A stretch of DNA of 64,000 nucleotides, taken from contig CALNXQ010000001.1 of the NCBI GenBank assembly GCA_942490535.1, forward strand, positions 124,001 to 188,000. The letters run 5' to 3'. The notes below the pieces were generated by a model. It was given only the letters and a program-made list of their open reading frames with translations, made no database searches and was not told the DNA's origin. Below, one piece after another: positions 8,684 to 17,183 of this stretch. Both the position numbers and the translations under genes were made by a program. Each line of letters starts with the position of its first letter. Positions within the stretch are counted from its first letter, which is position 1. The stretch comes from JAEINY01 sp942490535 (lineage in GTDB: Bacteria; Bacteroidota; Bacteroidia; Bacteroidales; Marinilabiliaceae).

Positions 8684-9156
8684 ATTTTAATTGTTTTGTT
8701 TGGACCCCGGTTGAGTGGGGCATATGTTTATTATAAAAAAGTTAAGGTGAATAATTTATAAATGCAATTGGGTAATAGCATTTGCCAAAGGCTTTTTTCT
8801 GTGCCTCCTGTTTCTGTCTCCCTCCCGCTGTTTTGATTTGTTTTTTGAAAGGAGTACTGCATTTGGTGATACTTCCGATGCAGGTTGTAGTATATGAGAT
8901 AGTTGTAGTGTAATCTAATGTTCAGTTCCGTCACATATAGTTCATATTTTCATTATTCGTGGCGATTGTTAACCATATTTTCTAACTTGAAGGATGATTA
9001 TTCAGGTACAGGGAGTTGGTGGATAAGAGGGGGGAGGCTGGCTGATATAATTTTCAACCTGGACAAATCAGTAGAGACCGGTGAATGTGAAAACGCACTG
9101 TTTAATAAGAAAAGACCTTTATCAGTTATCAATAATTATTAACTAACACATCTCCT
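8684..9156. other. 473-bp intergenic region between divergent genes
   Basis: No supportable gene; the open frames here (for example 8918-9142) lack a ribosome site and any family features. It should hold the promoters for the DUF4469 gene (minus) and the oxidoreductase operon (plus), but I see no clear TAnnTTTG box with a paired TTG. A small inverted repeat of CCCC/GGGG lies at 8705-8720, upstream of the DUF4469 start. Confidence 0.5.
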
Positions 9157-10638
9157 ATGAAAGAAAAGAAAAACAGGCCGGAGCTGAGTCGACGGCGCTT
9201 TCTGACCAATGCAGGGCTGGCCGCTGCCGGCTTAACTATTCTACCGGCTCATGTGGTGAGTGGCCTCGGGTACAGAGCTCCCGGCGACAAACTAAACATT
9301 GCCGGTGTAGGCGTTGGCGGCCGTGGATTAGGGGTTTTAAAAGCCATGAAGAGTGAAAATATGGTGGCCCTTTGCGATGTGGACTGGAAATATGCCCAGG
9401 GTGCCTTTGCCACCTTTCCAAAGGCAAAAAAATATTGGGACTGGCGCAAGATGTTTGATGAGATGGGTGACTCCATCGATGCCGTAGTGGTGGCCACAGC
9501 TGATCATACACATGCCATCATTGCCGCGCATGCCATTACAATGGGTAAGCATGTGTATGTGGAAAAACCACTGACACATACGGTTTATGAGTCGCGCTTA
9601 CTAACTAACCTGGCTGCTCATTACAAAGTGGCTACTCAAATGGGAAATCAGGGGGCTTCCCTGGAAGATGTGGCCTTTACCACTGAATGGATACAGAATG
9701 GTGAGATCGGTGAGGTACGTAAAGTGGAGGCTTTTACGGATCGTCCCATCTGGCCCCAGGGATTGAACCGCCCGGAAGAGGCACAGCAGATACCAGATAC
9801 TTTTAATTGGGATCTGTTTGTTGGGCCCGCTAAGATGCGGCCTTACCATGCCATATACACGCCCTGGAATTTCAGGGGATGGTGGGATTTTGGAACAGGT
9901 GCTTTGGGCGATATGGCCTGCCATATTTTGCATCCGGTGTTTAAAGGTCTCAACCTGGGCTATCCCACTAAAGCGCAAGGTAGTTCCACCTTATTGTTGA
10001 CTGATGCCGCGCCAACAGCTCAAAAGGTCAGGTTAGTTTTTCCGGAGCGTCCTAAGGTTGGAAGAGTGAAAATGCCAGCAGTAGAAGTGCATTGGTACGA
10101 TGGCGGCCTGCAGCCCCTAAAACCGCAAGGATGGCCCGCCGGAAGAGATATGAATAACAATGGTGGTGGTGTGTTGTTCCATGGTTCAAAAGATACCCTG
10201 GTATGTGGGTGCTATGGCAAGGATCCCTGGTTGTTGTCTGGCCGTATCCCCAAGGTTGAAAAAACGTTACCACGCATAAAAACAAGTCATGAGATGGATT
10301 GGGTGCGTGCCTGTAAAGAATCCCCTGAAAATCGGATAGAAACCTTGTCGCCCTTCAGTGAAGCCGGACCCTTCAATGAAATGGTGGTGATGGGAGTTTT
10401 AGCTGTTCGTTTGCAATCGCTCAATAAAGAATTGGAGTGGGATGGTGCCAATATGCGTTTTACCAATATTGGTGATCATGAAACCATTCGCACAGTTATT
10501 AAAGACGGATTTAAAATTCATGATGGCCATCCTACATTCGATAAGGAGTGGACCGACAAAACAAATGCCAATGCCTTTGCTGCCGAGTTGATTAAGCATA
10601 CCTACCGGGAGGGTTGGTCGTTACCGGCCATGCCCTAA
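9157..10638 (+). CDS. Tat-exported Gfo/Idh/MocA family oxidoreductase
   Basis: 493 residues. A twin-arginine signal (SRRRFLTNAG, then a hydrophobic segment) marks export in folded form, presumably with bound NAD(P). The Rossmann domain starts with KLNIAGVGVGGRG and continues with VALCDVD and the family EKPLTHTVYES block (catalytic Lys). The C-terminal alpha/beta domain has FNWDLFVGPA and WNFRGWWDFGTGALGDMACHILHP, typical of Bacteroidota and Planctomycetota sugar dehydrogenases of this superfamily. It likely oxidises or reduces a sugar hydroxyl. It heads an operon with a DUF1080 protein and an isomerase-like TIM barrel, which fits 3-keto-sugar formation on glycosides; substrate unknown. Confidence 0.88.
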   Translation: MKEKKNRPELSRRRFLTNAGLAAAGLTILPAHVVSGLGYRAPGDKLNIAGVGVGGRGLGVLKAMKSENMVALCDVDWKYAQGAFATFPKAKKYWDWRKMFDEMGDSIDAVVVATADHTHAIIAAHAITMGKHVYVEKPLTHTVYESRLLTNLAAHYKVATQMGNQGASLEDVAFTTEWIQNGEIGEVRKVEAFTDRPIWPQGLNRPEEAQQIPDTFNWDLFVGPAKMRPYHAIYTPWNFRGWWDFGTGALGDMACHILHPVFKGLNLGYPTKAQGSSTLLLTDAAPTAQKVRLVFPERPKVGRVKMPAVEVHWYDGGLQPLKPQGWPAGRDMNNNGGGVLFHGSKDTLVCGCYGKDPWLLSGRIPKVEKTLPRIKTSHEMDWVRACKESPENRIETLSPFSEAGPFNEMVVMGVLAVRLQSLNKELEWDGANMRFTNIGDHETIRTVIKDGFKIHDGHPTFDKEWTDKTNANAFAAELIKHTYREGWSLPAMP

Positions 10639-10699
10639 GTAGATTCTTTTCAGACATCGTTAGGAGGCAATTGAAATCATTCATACTAAAATAAATCAG

Positions 10700-11509
10700 A
10701 TGAAAAATAGAGTATTCCTAGTTTTAGCAGTCGTTGTTTTTGGGATCACTTCATGTATGCAGAAAACCAAACAGACGAGTGAGGAGGAAACTAAAATGAA
10801 TATCGAACAAAAAGTGGAAGAAAGAGCAGAGCTGAATAGTTTGACCAAAGCAGAGATGGCCGATGGGTGGCAATTGTTATTCAATGGCAAAACAACAGAA
10901 GGATGGCGTAATTATGCCAAAACTACTTTCCCGGATGGGTGGGATATCACCGAAGAGGGTGCCTTGCATTGCCCGGGCTCCGGACGCGGTGAAGCCGGCG
11001 GAAAAGATCGCGGTGATATTATTTATGGTGAGAAGCAGTATGGCAATTTTCACCTGAAGTTGGAGTGGAAGATTTCAGAAGGAGGGAACTCCGGAATCTT
11101 TTATTTAGGACAAGAGAGTGATGAATTTGATTACATCTGGATGACGGCTCCGGAAATGCAAATTTTGGATAATGAGAATCATCCCGATGCACAAGCCGGT
11201 ATCAAAGGCAATCGCCAGGCAGGCTCATTGTATGATCTGTATGCCGCCACACCTCAAAATGCCAAGCCGGCAGGTGAGTGGAATAGTGCAGAGATAAAAG
11301 TTTACAAAGGTTCGGTTTGGCACATTCAAAATGGAGAGACAGTAGTAGAATACCACCTATGGACTCCGGAATGGAATGAGCTGGTAGCCGGCAGTAAATT
11401 CCCAGGCTTGAATGCCAATTGGGCGGAGGTGGCCACGGAAGGATACATTGGGTTGCAAGATCATGGCGACGATGTGTGGTTTCGAAATATTAAAATTAAA
11501 GAGTTATGA
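10700..11509 (+). CDS. DUF1080 (3-keto-disaccharide hydrolase family) lipoprotein
   Basis: 269 residues with SPII signal and ITSC lipobox (Cys19). The mature part is one DUF1080/PF06439 jelly-roll domain: LFNGKTTEGWRNY, LHCPGSGRG, GDIIYGEKQYGNFHLKLEWKI, GGNSGIFYLGQ, PEMQILDNENHPDA, and the final GYIGLQDHGDDVWFRNIKIKEL. The family is annotated as 3-keto-disaccharide hydrolase because members cleave glycosidic bonds after oxidation at C3. The upstream Gfo/Idh/MocA enzyme could supply the oxidised substrate. A 61-bp gap separates the two, and its stop overlaps the next start by 4 bp. Confidence 0.88.
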   Translation: MKNRVFLVLAVVVFGITSCMQKTKQTSEEETKMNIEQKVEERAELNSLTKAEMADGWQLLFNGKTTEGWRNYAKTTFPDGWDITEEGALHCPGSGRGEAGGKDRGDIIYGEKQYGNFHLKLEWKISEGGNSGIFYLGQESDEFDYIWMTAPEMQILDNENHPDAQAGIKGNRQAGSLYDLYAATPQNAKPAGEWNSAEIKVYKGSVWHIQNGETVVEYHLWTPEWNELVAGSKFPGLNANWAEVATEGYIGLQDHGDDVWFRNIKIKEL

Positions 11510-12357
11510 CCCGGAAAATACTATACACGGGCTTGATTCTTCTGGTAATAGGTATGCTAATGAGTAGTTATTTACAGTATTCGAAGAAAGAAGTTGGTTT
11601 ACAGTTATGGTCGGTGCGCGAGGATATGAAAAAAGATGCAGCGGCTACCATCGCTGCTATCGGTCAAATGGGTTATTCTTTTGTGGAGGCCGCTGGTTAT
11701 GCAGATGGGATGTTTTATGGCATGGAGCCAATGGTGTTTAAGCATTTGTTGGCTGATAACGGCTTACAGTTTATGGCTTCACATACCGGGCAGTCTTTGC
11801 CGGATGCGGATCATTGGGAATCTACCATGAATTGGTGGGAGGAGTGCATCGAAGCCCATGTCAAAGCCGGGGTACACTACATTGTTCAGCCCTCTATGGA
11901 TAAGAAGGGCTACGGCTCATTGGCTGATCTGAAACGCTATTGCGACTATTTTAATGCCATTGGTGAAAAATGCAATGCCAAAGGTATCCGGTTTGGGTAT
12001 CACAATCACGACCGGGAGTTTGAAACGGTGGAAGGTGTGGTGCGCTATGATTACATGCTTCAGAATACAGATCCTGAAAAAGTCATGTTTCAATTGGATT
12101 TATATTGGATCATGAAAGGCGGAAAAGAAGCCATCACTTATTTCAACACTTATCCGGGGCGTTTTGAATTGTGGCATGTGAAAGATGAAAAAGAACTGGG
12201 TGAGAGTGGTCTGATGGACTTTGAACCCATTTTTAAGGCTTCCGAATTATCCGGCATGCAACATTTCATTGTGGAGGTAGAGCGCTATAATTATGAGCCG
12301 CTTGAGAGTGTTAAAAAAAGTCTGAACTTCCTATTGGAAGCCAGCTATGTGCAGTGA
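11506..12357 (+). CDS. Exported sugar phosphate isomerase/epimerase-like TIM barrel
   Basis: 283 residues. The start ATGA overlaps the DUF1080 stop, so translation is coupled. An N-terminal hydrophobic segment (~6-24) without a lipobox suggests a membrane anchor or signal peptide. The xylose-isomerase-like (AP endonuclease 2) barrel shows VGLQLWSVRE, YSFVEAAGY, RFGYHNHDREFE, VMFQLDLYWIMKGG, WHVKDE and a final HFIVEVERYNYEP, with the His/Asp/Glu metal ligands of the fold. It probably rearranges or eliminates a keto-sugar made by the two upstream enzymes, outside the cytoplasm; a phosphorylated substrate is unlikely there. Confidence 0.85.
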   Translation: MTRKILYTGLILLVIGMLMSSYLQYSKKEVGLQLWSVREDMKKDAAATIAAIGQMGYSFVEAAGYADGMFYGMEPMVFKHLLADNGLQFMASHTGQSLPDADHWESTMNWWEECIEAHVKAGVHYIVQPSMDKKGYGSLADLKRYCDYFNAIGEKCNAKGIRFGYHNHDREFETVEGVVRYDYMLQNTDPEKVMFQLDLYWIMKGGKEAITYFNTYPGRFELWHVKDEKELGESGLMDFEPIFKASELSGMQHFIVEVERYNYEPLESVKKSLNFLLEASYVQ

Positions 12358-12377
12358 AAAGCACCAGATAAAAAGAG

Positions 12378-12410
12378 AAAGGGGCCTCTGCTGGAGGTCC
12401 CTTTACTTTT
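12378..12410. terminator. Bidirectional terminator between convergent operons
   Basis: An 11-bp stem with one wobble (12378-12388 with 12394-12404) and TGCTG loop. T-rich sequence follows on the plus side (ACTTTT) and TCTCTTTTT on the minus side, so it can end both the keto-sugar operon and the gld-type operon. Confidence 0.8.
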
Positions 12411-12428
12411 CAATCGAATAATTAAAAT

Positions 12429-13397
12429 TTACTTTTGCAGACTATGTTTAGAGATAAACAATTTTTTAAAGTTCCTGTCCTGCTGTTCTTCAAATACGCT
12501 CCCCTTATTTTGAGTGCTTGTAAGCTGTACGTGTTCACCTTCAAATTGGGCTTGTATTTCAATGATATTCATCTGGTCATCCTGAATTTTTACCTTATGC
12601 GTAAAGTGTGTGGGCAGTTCATCGGTAAATGCATTCCCGTTTAATGATGACAGAGTAGACAGGTAAGAAGCAACAGCTACAGAATCCAGAGGTAAACCAT
12701 CACACATCCAGATATTCTCATTTTTTACCATCGTAAAAGAGCTATCGGCCGGATATTCAAAGGTCAGTTTGCTGATGGTTGAAGAGTTTGTTTTTATCAG
12801 TTGCTTATTTCGGAATGCATTGGCGTCCCGATTAATGGAGCTTCCTAAGAAACCTTCAACGGCAAATACTTCAGGTTCATTTTCACTGCGTACGTAGGTA
12901 GTCATCGTGCCTCTTGGTCCCTGATAGTAGGGTTTTTGATTCATCATGGGGGCTTGCTTAGCTTGTAAATAGGAGAATTTACCAATGTGCAGTCTGGCCA
13001 ATTCACCGTCATGTCCCATTAACGTTACTACGGATGCCAGCGAGTCTGTTAAGTCAAATTTGGCCCATTTCTCTTTTGAGCGTGCTGCTAATCGTATTGG
13101 CTTTAGCCCATTCACTTGATTCAGGAGCTTGGAAATAACCGATGCATCCCCGTTGTACGTATTGCCATTGGCTAAAACCTGCCAGGCATCATCTTCTTTT
13201 TTCAACTCAATGGATTCGCCATTCAATACTCTTGGTTGAAGCAGGATGGCTGTTACCTGATTCTTATCTAATTCGAAAAGAACACTTTTCAACGTGTTGG
13301 TGTCTTTGGTATTGTCGTATATTTTAGTTCCTGCGGTCAGGATGAGCAGTGTGATAAAAACTGTAAGTAACGTTTTTAGACTTAATTTTCTATACAT
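12429..13397 (-). CDS. DUF4340 domain protein
   Basis: 322 residues with an N-terminal membrane segment (~9-25, LLTVFITLLILTAG) and a large extracytoplasmic part. The pattern NGESIELKKEDDAWQVLANG, GDASVISKLLNQVNGL and the repeat of this motif later (FTMVKNENIWMCDG, DSVAVASYLSTLSSLNG) matches DUF4340, which normally accompanies GldG-type ABC components. Its start overlaps the gldG stop by 8 bp, so it is the last gene of this operon. Its precise role is not known; it may be an accessory of the transporter. Confidence 0.82.
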   Translation of the reverse strand: MYRKLSLKTLLTVFITLLILTAGTKIYDNTKDTNTLKSVLFELDKNQVTAILLQPRVLNGESIELKKEDDAWQVLANGNTYNGDASVISKLLNQVNGLKPIRLAARSKEKWAKFDLTDSLASVVTLMGHDGELARLHIGKFSYLQAKQAPMMNQKPYYQGPRGTMTTYVRSENEPEVFAVEGFLGSSINRDANAFRNKQLIKTNSSTISKLTFEYPADSSFTMVKNENIWMCDGLPLDSVAVASYLSTLSSLNGNAFTDELPTHFTHKVKIQDDQMNIIEIQAQFEGEHVQLTSTQNKGSVFEEQQDRNFKKLFISKHSLQK

Positions 13398-14889
13398 GGT
13401 TTTCCCCCTTTCTTTTTAGTCGTGTGTATTTTCTCTTCTGGTAACGGTAAATCCCAATGGCAACAATGATTAGCAATGGAAGAGCGAAGTTGAATAGTTT
13501 AAGAAAGCGCTTATCGGCCTCGTCGAGTTGGTCGAGTGGACGTATTTTAACCTGTTTTGATCGAAGCTGAATGAGTCCGGTATCATCGCTCATGTAATCA
13601 ATGGCATTGACCACGAAATTGGCATTGTCCGGTTGGATTTGACGCATCGTTTCGCCGGCGCCATTGATGGCCAGGTCACCATCTGTAATCACCACCATTT
13701 TGGAGGTATTCTCTTCGAGCAAACCTGCCACAGTAATTTTTGCTTTTGTAAAGTCCTTTTCCTGCCATTGGCGTTCAATGTTGAAATACACAGGCGTGGG
13801 TTGTGTGCCCGACTTATCAGATGTGAACACCAACGGTGTAAAGGTTTTTGAGCTATCGCCGTTAAAACTCAGGGAACTTCCGAATTGCATAACCATCGTA
13901 CCCAGTCCTTGGGTAATAGGATGTTCAGCAAAATTTGACAAAACCGGAAGGTAGGGGAAGCTGATGGGACGGTTCACAGTAAACATGCCCTGGCGTTGTT
14001 GTACGTTGATGCTCCCACAATTCGCATCCAGAATAAAATCGTCGCCGATGCTTAAGCCTTTACTTGATAGCCAATCGGTCATTCCGGTGTGTTTAGATAC
14101 CCCCAACCCTTGTTGCAATTGTGCGTCTACCCGATTGAATGAGATGAATAAGTTTCCTCCTTGCTTGAGGTAATCTTCAATGTATTTGAAATGTTCGGCC
14201 GGGATGGTGTCCTGTGGATTGATCCAGGCCAGTGATTTGTATTTGCTGAGATTAATACTGTCTGATAAAAGGACTTCCTCCGGCACATATAAAACCGCCA
14301 GTCCCTGGGTGACTTGAAGCAATTGGTCCAAGCCTGGTTCGCCATGCCCGGAAATAAATCCAATGGCATCTTTTTCTGGAAGGGTCATTTTTTTGATGGC
14401 GGTGGTTAAGGCATATTCCATTTGAGCCCCGGACTGTATAAATGGGATGGTTTCAGATAATTCGCCAATTTGGATGACTGCTCCCATAAAAGCCTTCTTG
14501 GTGGTGGACTGGTCCTTCTCCCGCGCTTGAATCATGACGGTTTGGATGCCAGCTTCCACAGCTTTTTGTTCCTGCGCAGCATCTTCATTGGGATTGATAA
14601 ACTCATAAACGACCTGTTGGTGCGACCGGGAAGCATATTCTGAAAGCAGATCTTTAAAATCATTTTTTAATTGATCAAATTGAGGTTGAAGGCCTTCTGA
14701 GAAATAGGCCGTAACCGTTACGGGCTCGCTGATACCTTCCAGGATGTCCTTTGTGGTTTCGCTTAGTGTATGGCGCTGATCCTCCGTAAAGTCGAGGCGA
14801 AAAAAGTACCTTGAGGCCAACACGTTAATAAGGATCATAATCCCTAACACTAAGATGATATAGTATTTAATCTGACGCTTATTCAACAT
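13390..14889 (-). CDS. gldG: GldG-family ABC transporter accessory (substrate-binding-like) protein
   Basis: 499 residues. A transmembrane segment at the N-terminus (~8-27), a long periplasmic region (EPVTVTAYFSEGLQPQFDQLKNDFKDLLSEYA, IGFISGHGEPGL, PEEVLLSDSINLSKYKSLAWINPQ, YLKQGGNLFISFNR) and a second membrane segment near the C-terminus (~465-485, ending in basic YRYQKRKYTRLKRK) are the standard GldG/PF09822 layout. In Flavobacterium GldA-GldF-GldG form an ABC transporter needed for gliding, but orthologues also occur in non-gliding Bacteroidota. It lies 11 bp behind gldF. Confidence 0.88.
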   Translation of the reverse strand: MLNKRQIKYYIILVLGIMILINVLASRYFFRLDFTEDQRHTLSETTKDILEGISEPVTVTAYFSEGLQPQFDQLKNDFKDLLSEYASRSHQQVVYEFINPNEDAAQEQKAVEAGIQTVMIQAREKDQSTTKKAFMGAVIQIGELSETIPFIQSGAQMEYALTTAIKKMTLPEKDAIGFISGHGEPGLDQLLQVTQGLAVLYVPEEVLLSDSINLSKYKSLAWINPQDTIPAEHFKYIEDYLKQGGNLFISFNRVDAQLQQGLGVSKHTGMTDWLSSKGLSIGDDFILDANCGSINVQQRQGMFTVNRPISFPYLPVLSNFAEHPITQGLGTMVMQFGSSLSFNGDSSKTFTPLVFTSDKSGTQPTPVYFNIERQWQEKDFTKAKITVAGLLEENTSKMVVITDGDLAINGAGETMRQIQPDNANFVVNAIDYMSDDTGLIQLRSKQVKIRPLDQLDEADKRFLKLFNFALPLLIIVAIGIYRYQKRKYTRLKRKGENHV

Positions 14890-14900
14890 GATTGAATGGT

Positions 14901-15632
14901 TTAGTGGATGTTACGTTTAACAAGTGATAATTCGGATGCGATTAAGCCAAATAGGATGATGGATCCGAAATAGATGAGGTTTTTACTGTCAATAACCCCT
15001 TGAGTGATGTTGTAATAATGGTATCGGATGTCCAGGTAAGATAACACATCACCGGTAACGCCCGAAAAAGCTGAGGCACTGATGCCGAATATGATCTGGA
15101 AAAAGATGCCTATTATTAAGGCCACCAAAAACGCCACTATCTGGTTGGAAGTAATGCTACTGGCAAAAATACCCAGACTGATGTAGGCAGCGCTCATCAA
15201 CAATAAACCTAAATACCCGGTCCATACAGATCCATGATCGATGGGGCCGATGGAAGCAATCGAAATGTAATAGGGAAGTGTCAGGACCAGGGAAATGACA
15301 ATCAGTAAGAAGGTGGACAGGAATTTTCCGGTGACCACTTGCCAGTCTGAAACAGGCTTGGTCAATAAGAGTTCGATGGTGCCTGTTTTATATTCCTCGG
15401 CCATTTGTTTCATGGTAAGGGCCGGTATGAAGATAAACAGAGTCCAGTACGCAATGCCAAAAAAGGGCTGCATGGTGGCGCGGTTGATGAAAAATACGTC
15501 GTTGTTGCCATATAACCAGGTGAAAAAGCCGCTCAAACCCAGGAAAACGACAATTAATATATAAGCCATAAGGGAATCAAAATACCCTTTCAGCTCTTTT
15601 TTAGTAATGATCCAAATTTGTTTCATTGTCAA
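14901..15632 (-). CDS. gldF: GldF-like ABC-2 permease
   Basis: 243 residues with about six membrane segments and the ABC-2 block EEYKTGTIELLLTKPVSDWQVVTGKF, which couples to the ATPase. This is the permease of the complex with the ATPase upstream and GldG downstream. The size and order fit GldF. The exported substrate is not known for any member. Confidence 0.88.
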   Translation of the reverse strand: MTMKQIWIITKKELKGYFDSLMAYILIVVFLGLSGFFTWLYGNNDVFFINRATMQPFFGIAYWTLFIFIPALTMKQMAEEYKTGTIELLLTKPVSDWQVVTGKFLSTFLLIVISLVLTLPYYISIASIGPIDHGSVWTGYLGLLLMSAAYISLGIFASSITSNQIVAFLVALIIGIFFQIIFGISASAFSGVTGDVLSYLDIRYHYYNITQGVIDSKNLIYFGSIILFGLIASELSLVKRNIH

Positions 15633-15713
15633 AGCATTAAATATTTTAAGACCGAATGATTGATGAATCCAATCAATTCAGAAGATTGAATATAGATTCA
15701 TAGAATGAAGGTG

Positions 15714-16646
15714 CTAATTTTCCTGAGTCAAGTCGCGGAATATGTCCTCCAGATTTTTTTCTACCGGCGTCAATTGAGTCAGGTACCAGCCTTTGGATGC
15801 ACACAAGTCAAAAATGGCTTTACAGGACGAGACTTGTGGTAGGCTTTCTACTTCGTAAGTTGATTGACTGCCTTCAGCGAAAGAAACGACCTCCGTTTCG
15901 CTCAACTGATTTAAAGCAGAATATACATCATTTCTATCCCCACCTTCAATGGCGACTTTCAATATCTCTTTTCCCTGGGCTTTATTCCGAAGTTCTTTGG
16001 GGGTGCCGTCGGCCACAATTTTACCCTTATTGATAATCAGGACGCGGTCGCATGTCGCCTCCACCTCGGCCAGGATGTGAGAACTCAGAATGACCGTTTT
16101 TTCTTTACCGATCTCCTTAATCAGCTCCCTGATCTCAATGATTTGATTGGGATCCAGGCCTGTGGTGGGTTCATCGAGAATCAACACTTCTGGTTCATGA
16201 ATCAGAGCTTGTGCCAAACCAACTCGTTGACGATACCCCTTCGATAATTCGCCAATCTTTTTGTGTTTTTCGTCGCCCAGGCCACAGATCCTGACCATTT
16301 TTTCGACTTGTGATTTCAAATCGTTCTTTTTAACGCCTTGTAATTCGCCAATAAACGACAGGTAATCCATGATTGGCATTTCTAAATACAAGGGGTTGTT
16401 TTCGGGCAAATAGCCGATGTTTTGCTTGACTTCATCGGGATTTTGAAGTACTGATTTACCACCAACAGTGATATCGCCATTATTGGGTGTGATGTAACAG
16501 GTAATCGCCTTCATGGTGGTGGTTTTACCGGCGCCGTTTGGTCCCAGGAAACCTAGAATTTCACCTGTTTTAACCTCGAATGACAAGTCGTCCAGAGCTT
16601 TTTGGCCACCGTACGTTTTTGTTATTCCCTTTACGCAAATGTCCAT
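15714..16646 (-). CDS. gldA: GldA-like ABC transporter ATP-binding protein
   Basis: 310 residues, a single nucleotide-binding domain: Walker A GPNGAGKTT (~36-44), Q-loop region GYLPENNPLY, ABC signature LSKGYRQRVGLAQA, Walker B VLILDEPTTGLDP and the switch His in ILSSHILAEVE. A C-terminal ~85-residue extension follows, as in GldA. It is the first gene of the minus-strand operon gldA-gldF-gldG-DUF4340; the 81-bp gap to gldF is wider than the other junctions but holds no terminator. Confidence 0.9.
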   Translation of the reverse strand: MDICVKGITKTYGGQKALDDLSFEVKTGEILGFLGPNGAGKTTTMKAITCYITPNNGDITVGGKSVLQNPDEVKQNIGYLPENNPLYLEMPIMDYLSFIGELQGVKKNDLKSQVEKMVRICGLGDEKHKKIGELSKGYRQRVGLAQALIHEPEVLILDEPTTGLDPNQIIEIRELIKEIGKEKTVILSSHILAEVEATCDRVLIINKGKIVADGTPKELRNKAQGKEILKVAIEGGDRNDVYSALNQLSETEVVSFAEGSQSTYEVESLPQVSSCKAIFDLCASKGWYLTQLTPVEKNLEDIFRDLTQEN

Positions 16647-16836
16647 TTTATTTGAGTCTAATAATTATTAAAAGCTCAAAAATAAAATGCAGGTGAAATA
16701 TCAAAAAATAAATAACTCATTTTAACCTCTTTTTAACGCAACTTATGTTTGGTAATCGAAGCTTGTAGTGGTGGTGCTGATTATTGAATACATTGAGTAT
16801 TTTCAGAACGGAAGTTGTATCGAAGATGTGATAAAC

Positions 16837-16866
16837 AAAAAAAGCCGCTGATAATCAGCGGCTTTT
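16837..16866 (-). terminator. Terminator of tRNA-Leu
   Basis: AAAAGCCGCTGA at 16840-16851 pairs perfectly with 16855-16866 around a 3-nt loop; on the minus strand the stem runs into seven U. It starts 2 nt after the tRNA 3' end. Confidence 0.9.
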
Positions 16867-16867
16867 G

Positions 16868-16951
16868 TGCCCAGAACAGGACTCGAACCTGCACGTCCTT
16901 GCGAACACTGGTCCCTGAAACCAGCGCGTCTACCAATTTCGCCACCTGGGC
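16868..16951 (-). tRNA. tRNA-Leu (anticodon CAG)
   Basis: 84 nt, consistent with a long-variable-arm class II tRNA. On the minus strand: acceptor GCCCAGG pairs with TCTGGGC (one wobble), D-loop with GGTAGACGCGC, anticodon stem CTGGT/ACCAG around TTCAGGG giving CAG, and T arm GCAGG-TTCGAGT-CCTGT. The discriminator is A. CCA is not encoded (the next bases are CAA), so it must be added enzymatically. Confidence 0.95.
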
Positions 16952-17120
16952 GTGGGTCGTTGTTTCCAACAGCGGTGCAAATATAGCAAAATTAGGGAAT
17001 GCACCTGCATTGCATAAGGAAAAAAGTTATCCTCAATGTAAAAGTCCTTGGAAACTACGCTATTTCTTTTTTATCTGATACCTCTAAAGTGCTTGAAAAC
17101 CCTTTCGGAGGTGATAGGAT

Positions 17121-17160
17121 AAAAAAAAACACCCGACCAGAAAGAATTCCGATCAGGTGT
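17121..17160 (-). terminator. Terminator of the S9 peptidase gene
   Basis: A 14-bp stem with three G-U wobbles (17129-17142 with 17147-17160) and AGAA loop; on the minus strand it is followed by a run of eight or more U (A run at 17121-17129). Confidence 0.85.
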
Positions 17161-17183
17161 TTAATGTATCTTAATCGTTCTCT

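Noticed and set aside
8918..9142. Possible 74-codon gene upstream of the oxidoreductase
   Set aside because: No ribosome site, no recognisable domain and codon use unlike the neighbours.
12430..12437. TACTTTTG on the plus strand at the end of the DUF4340 gene
   Set aside because: No TTG at a proper spacing and no plus-strand gene downstream; chance match in AT-rich DNA.
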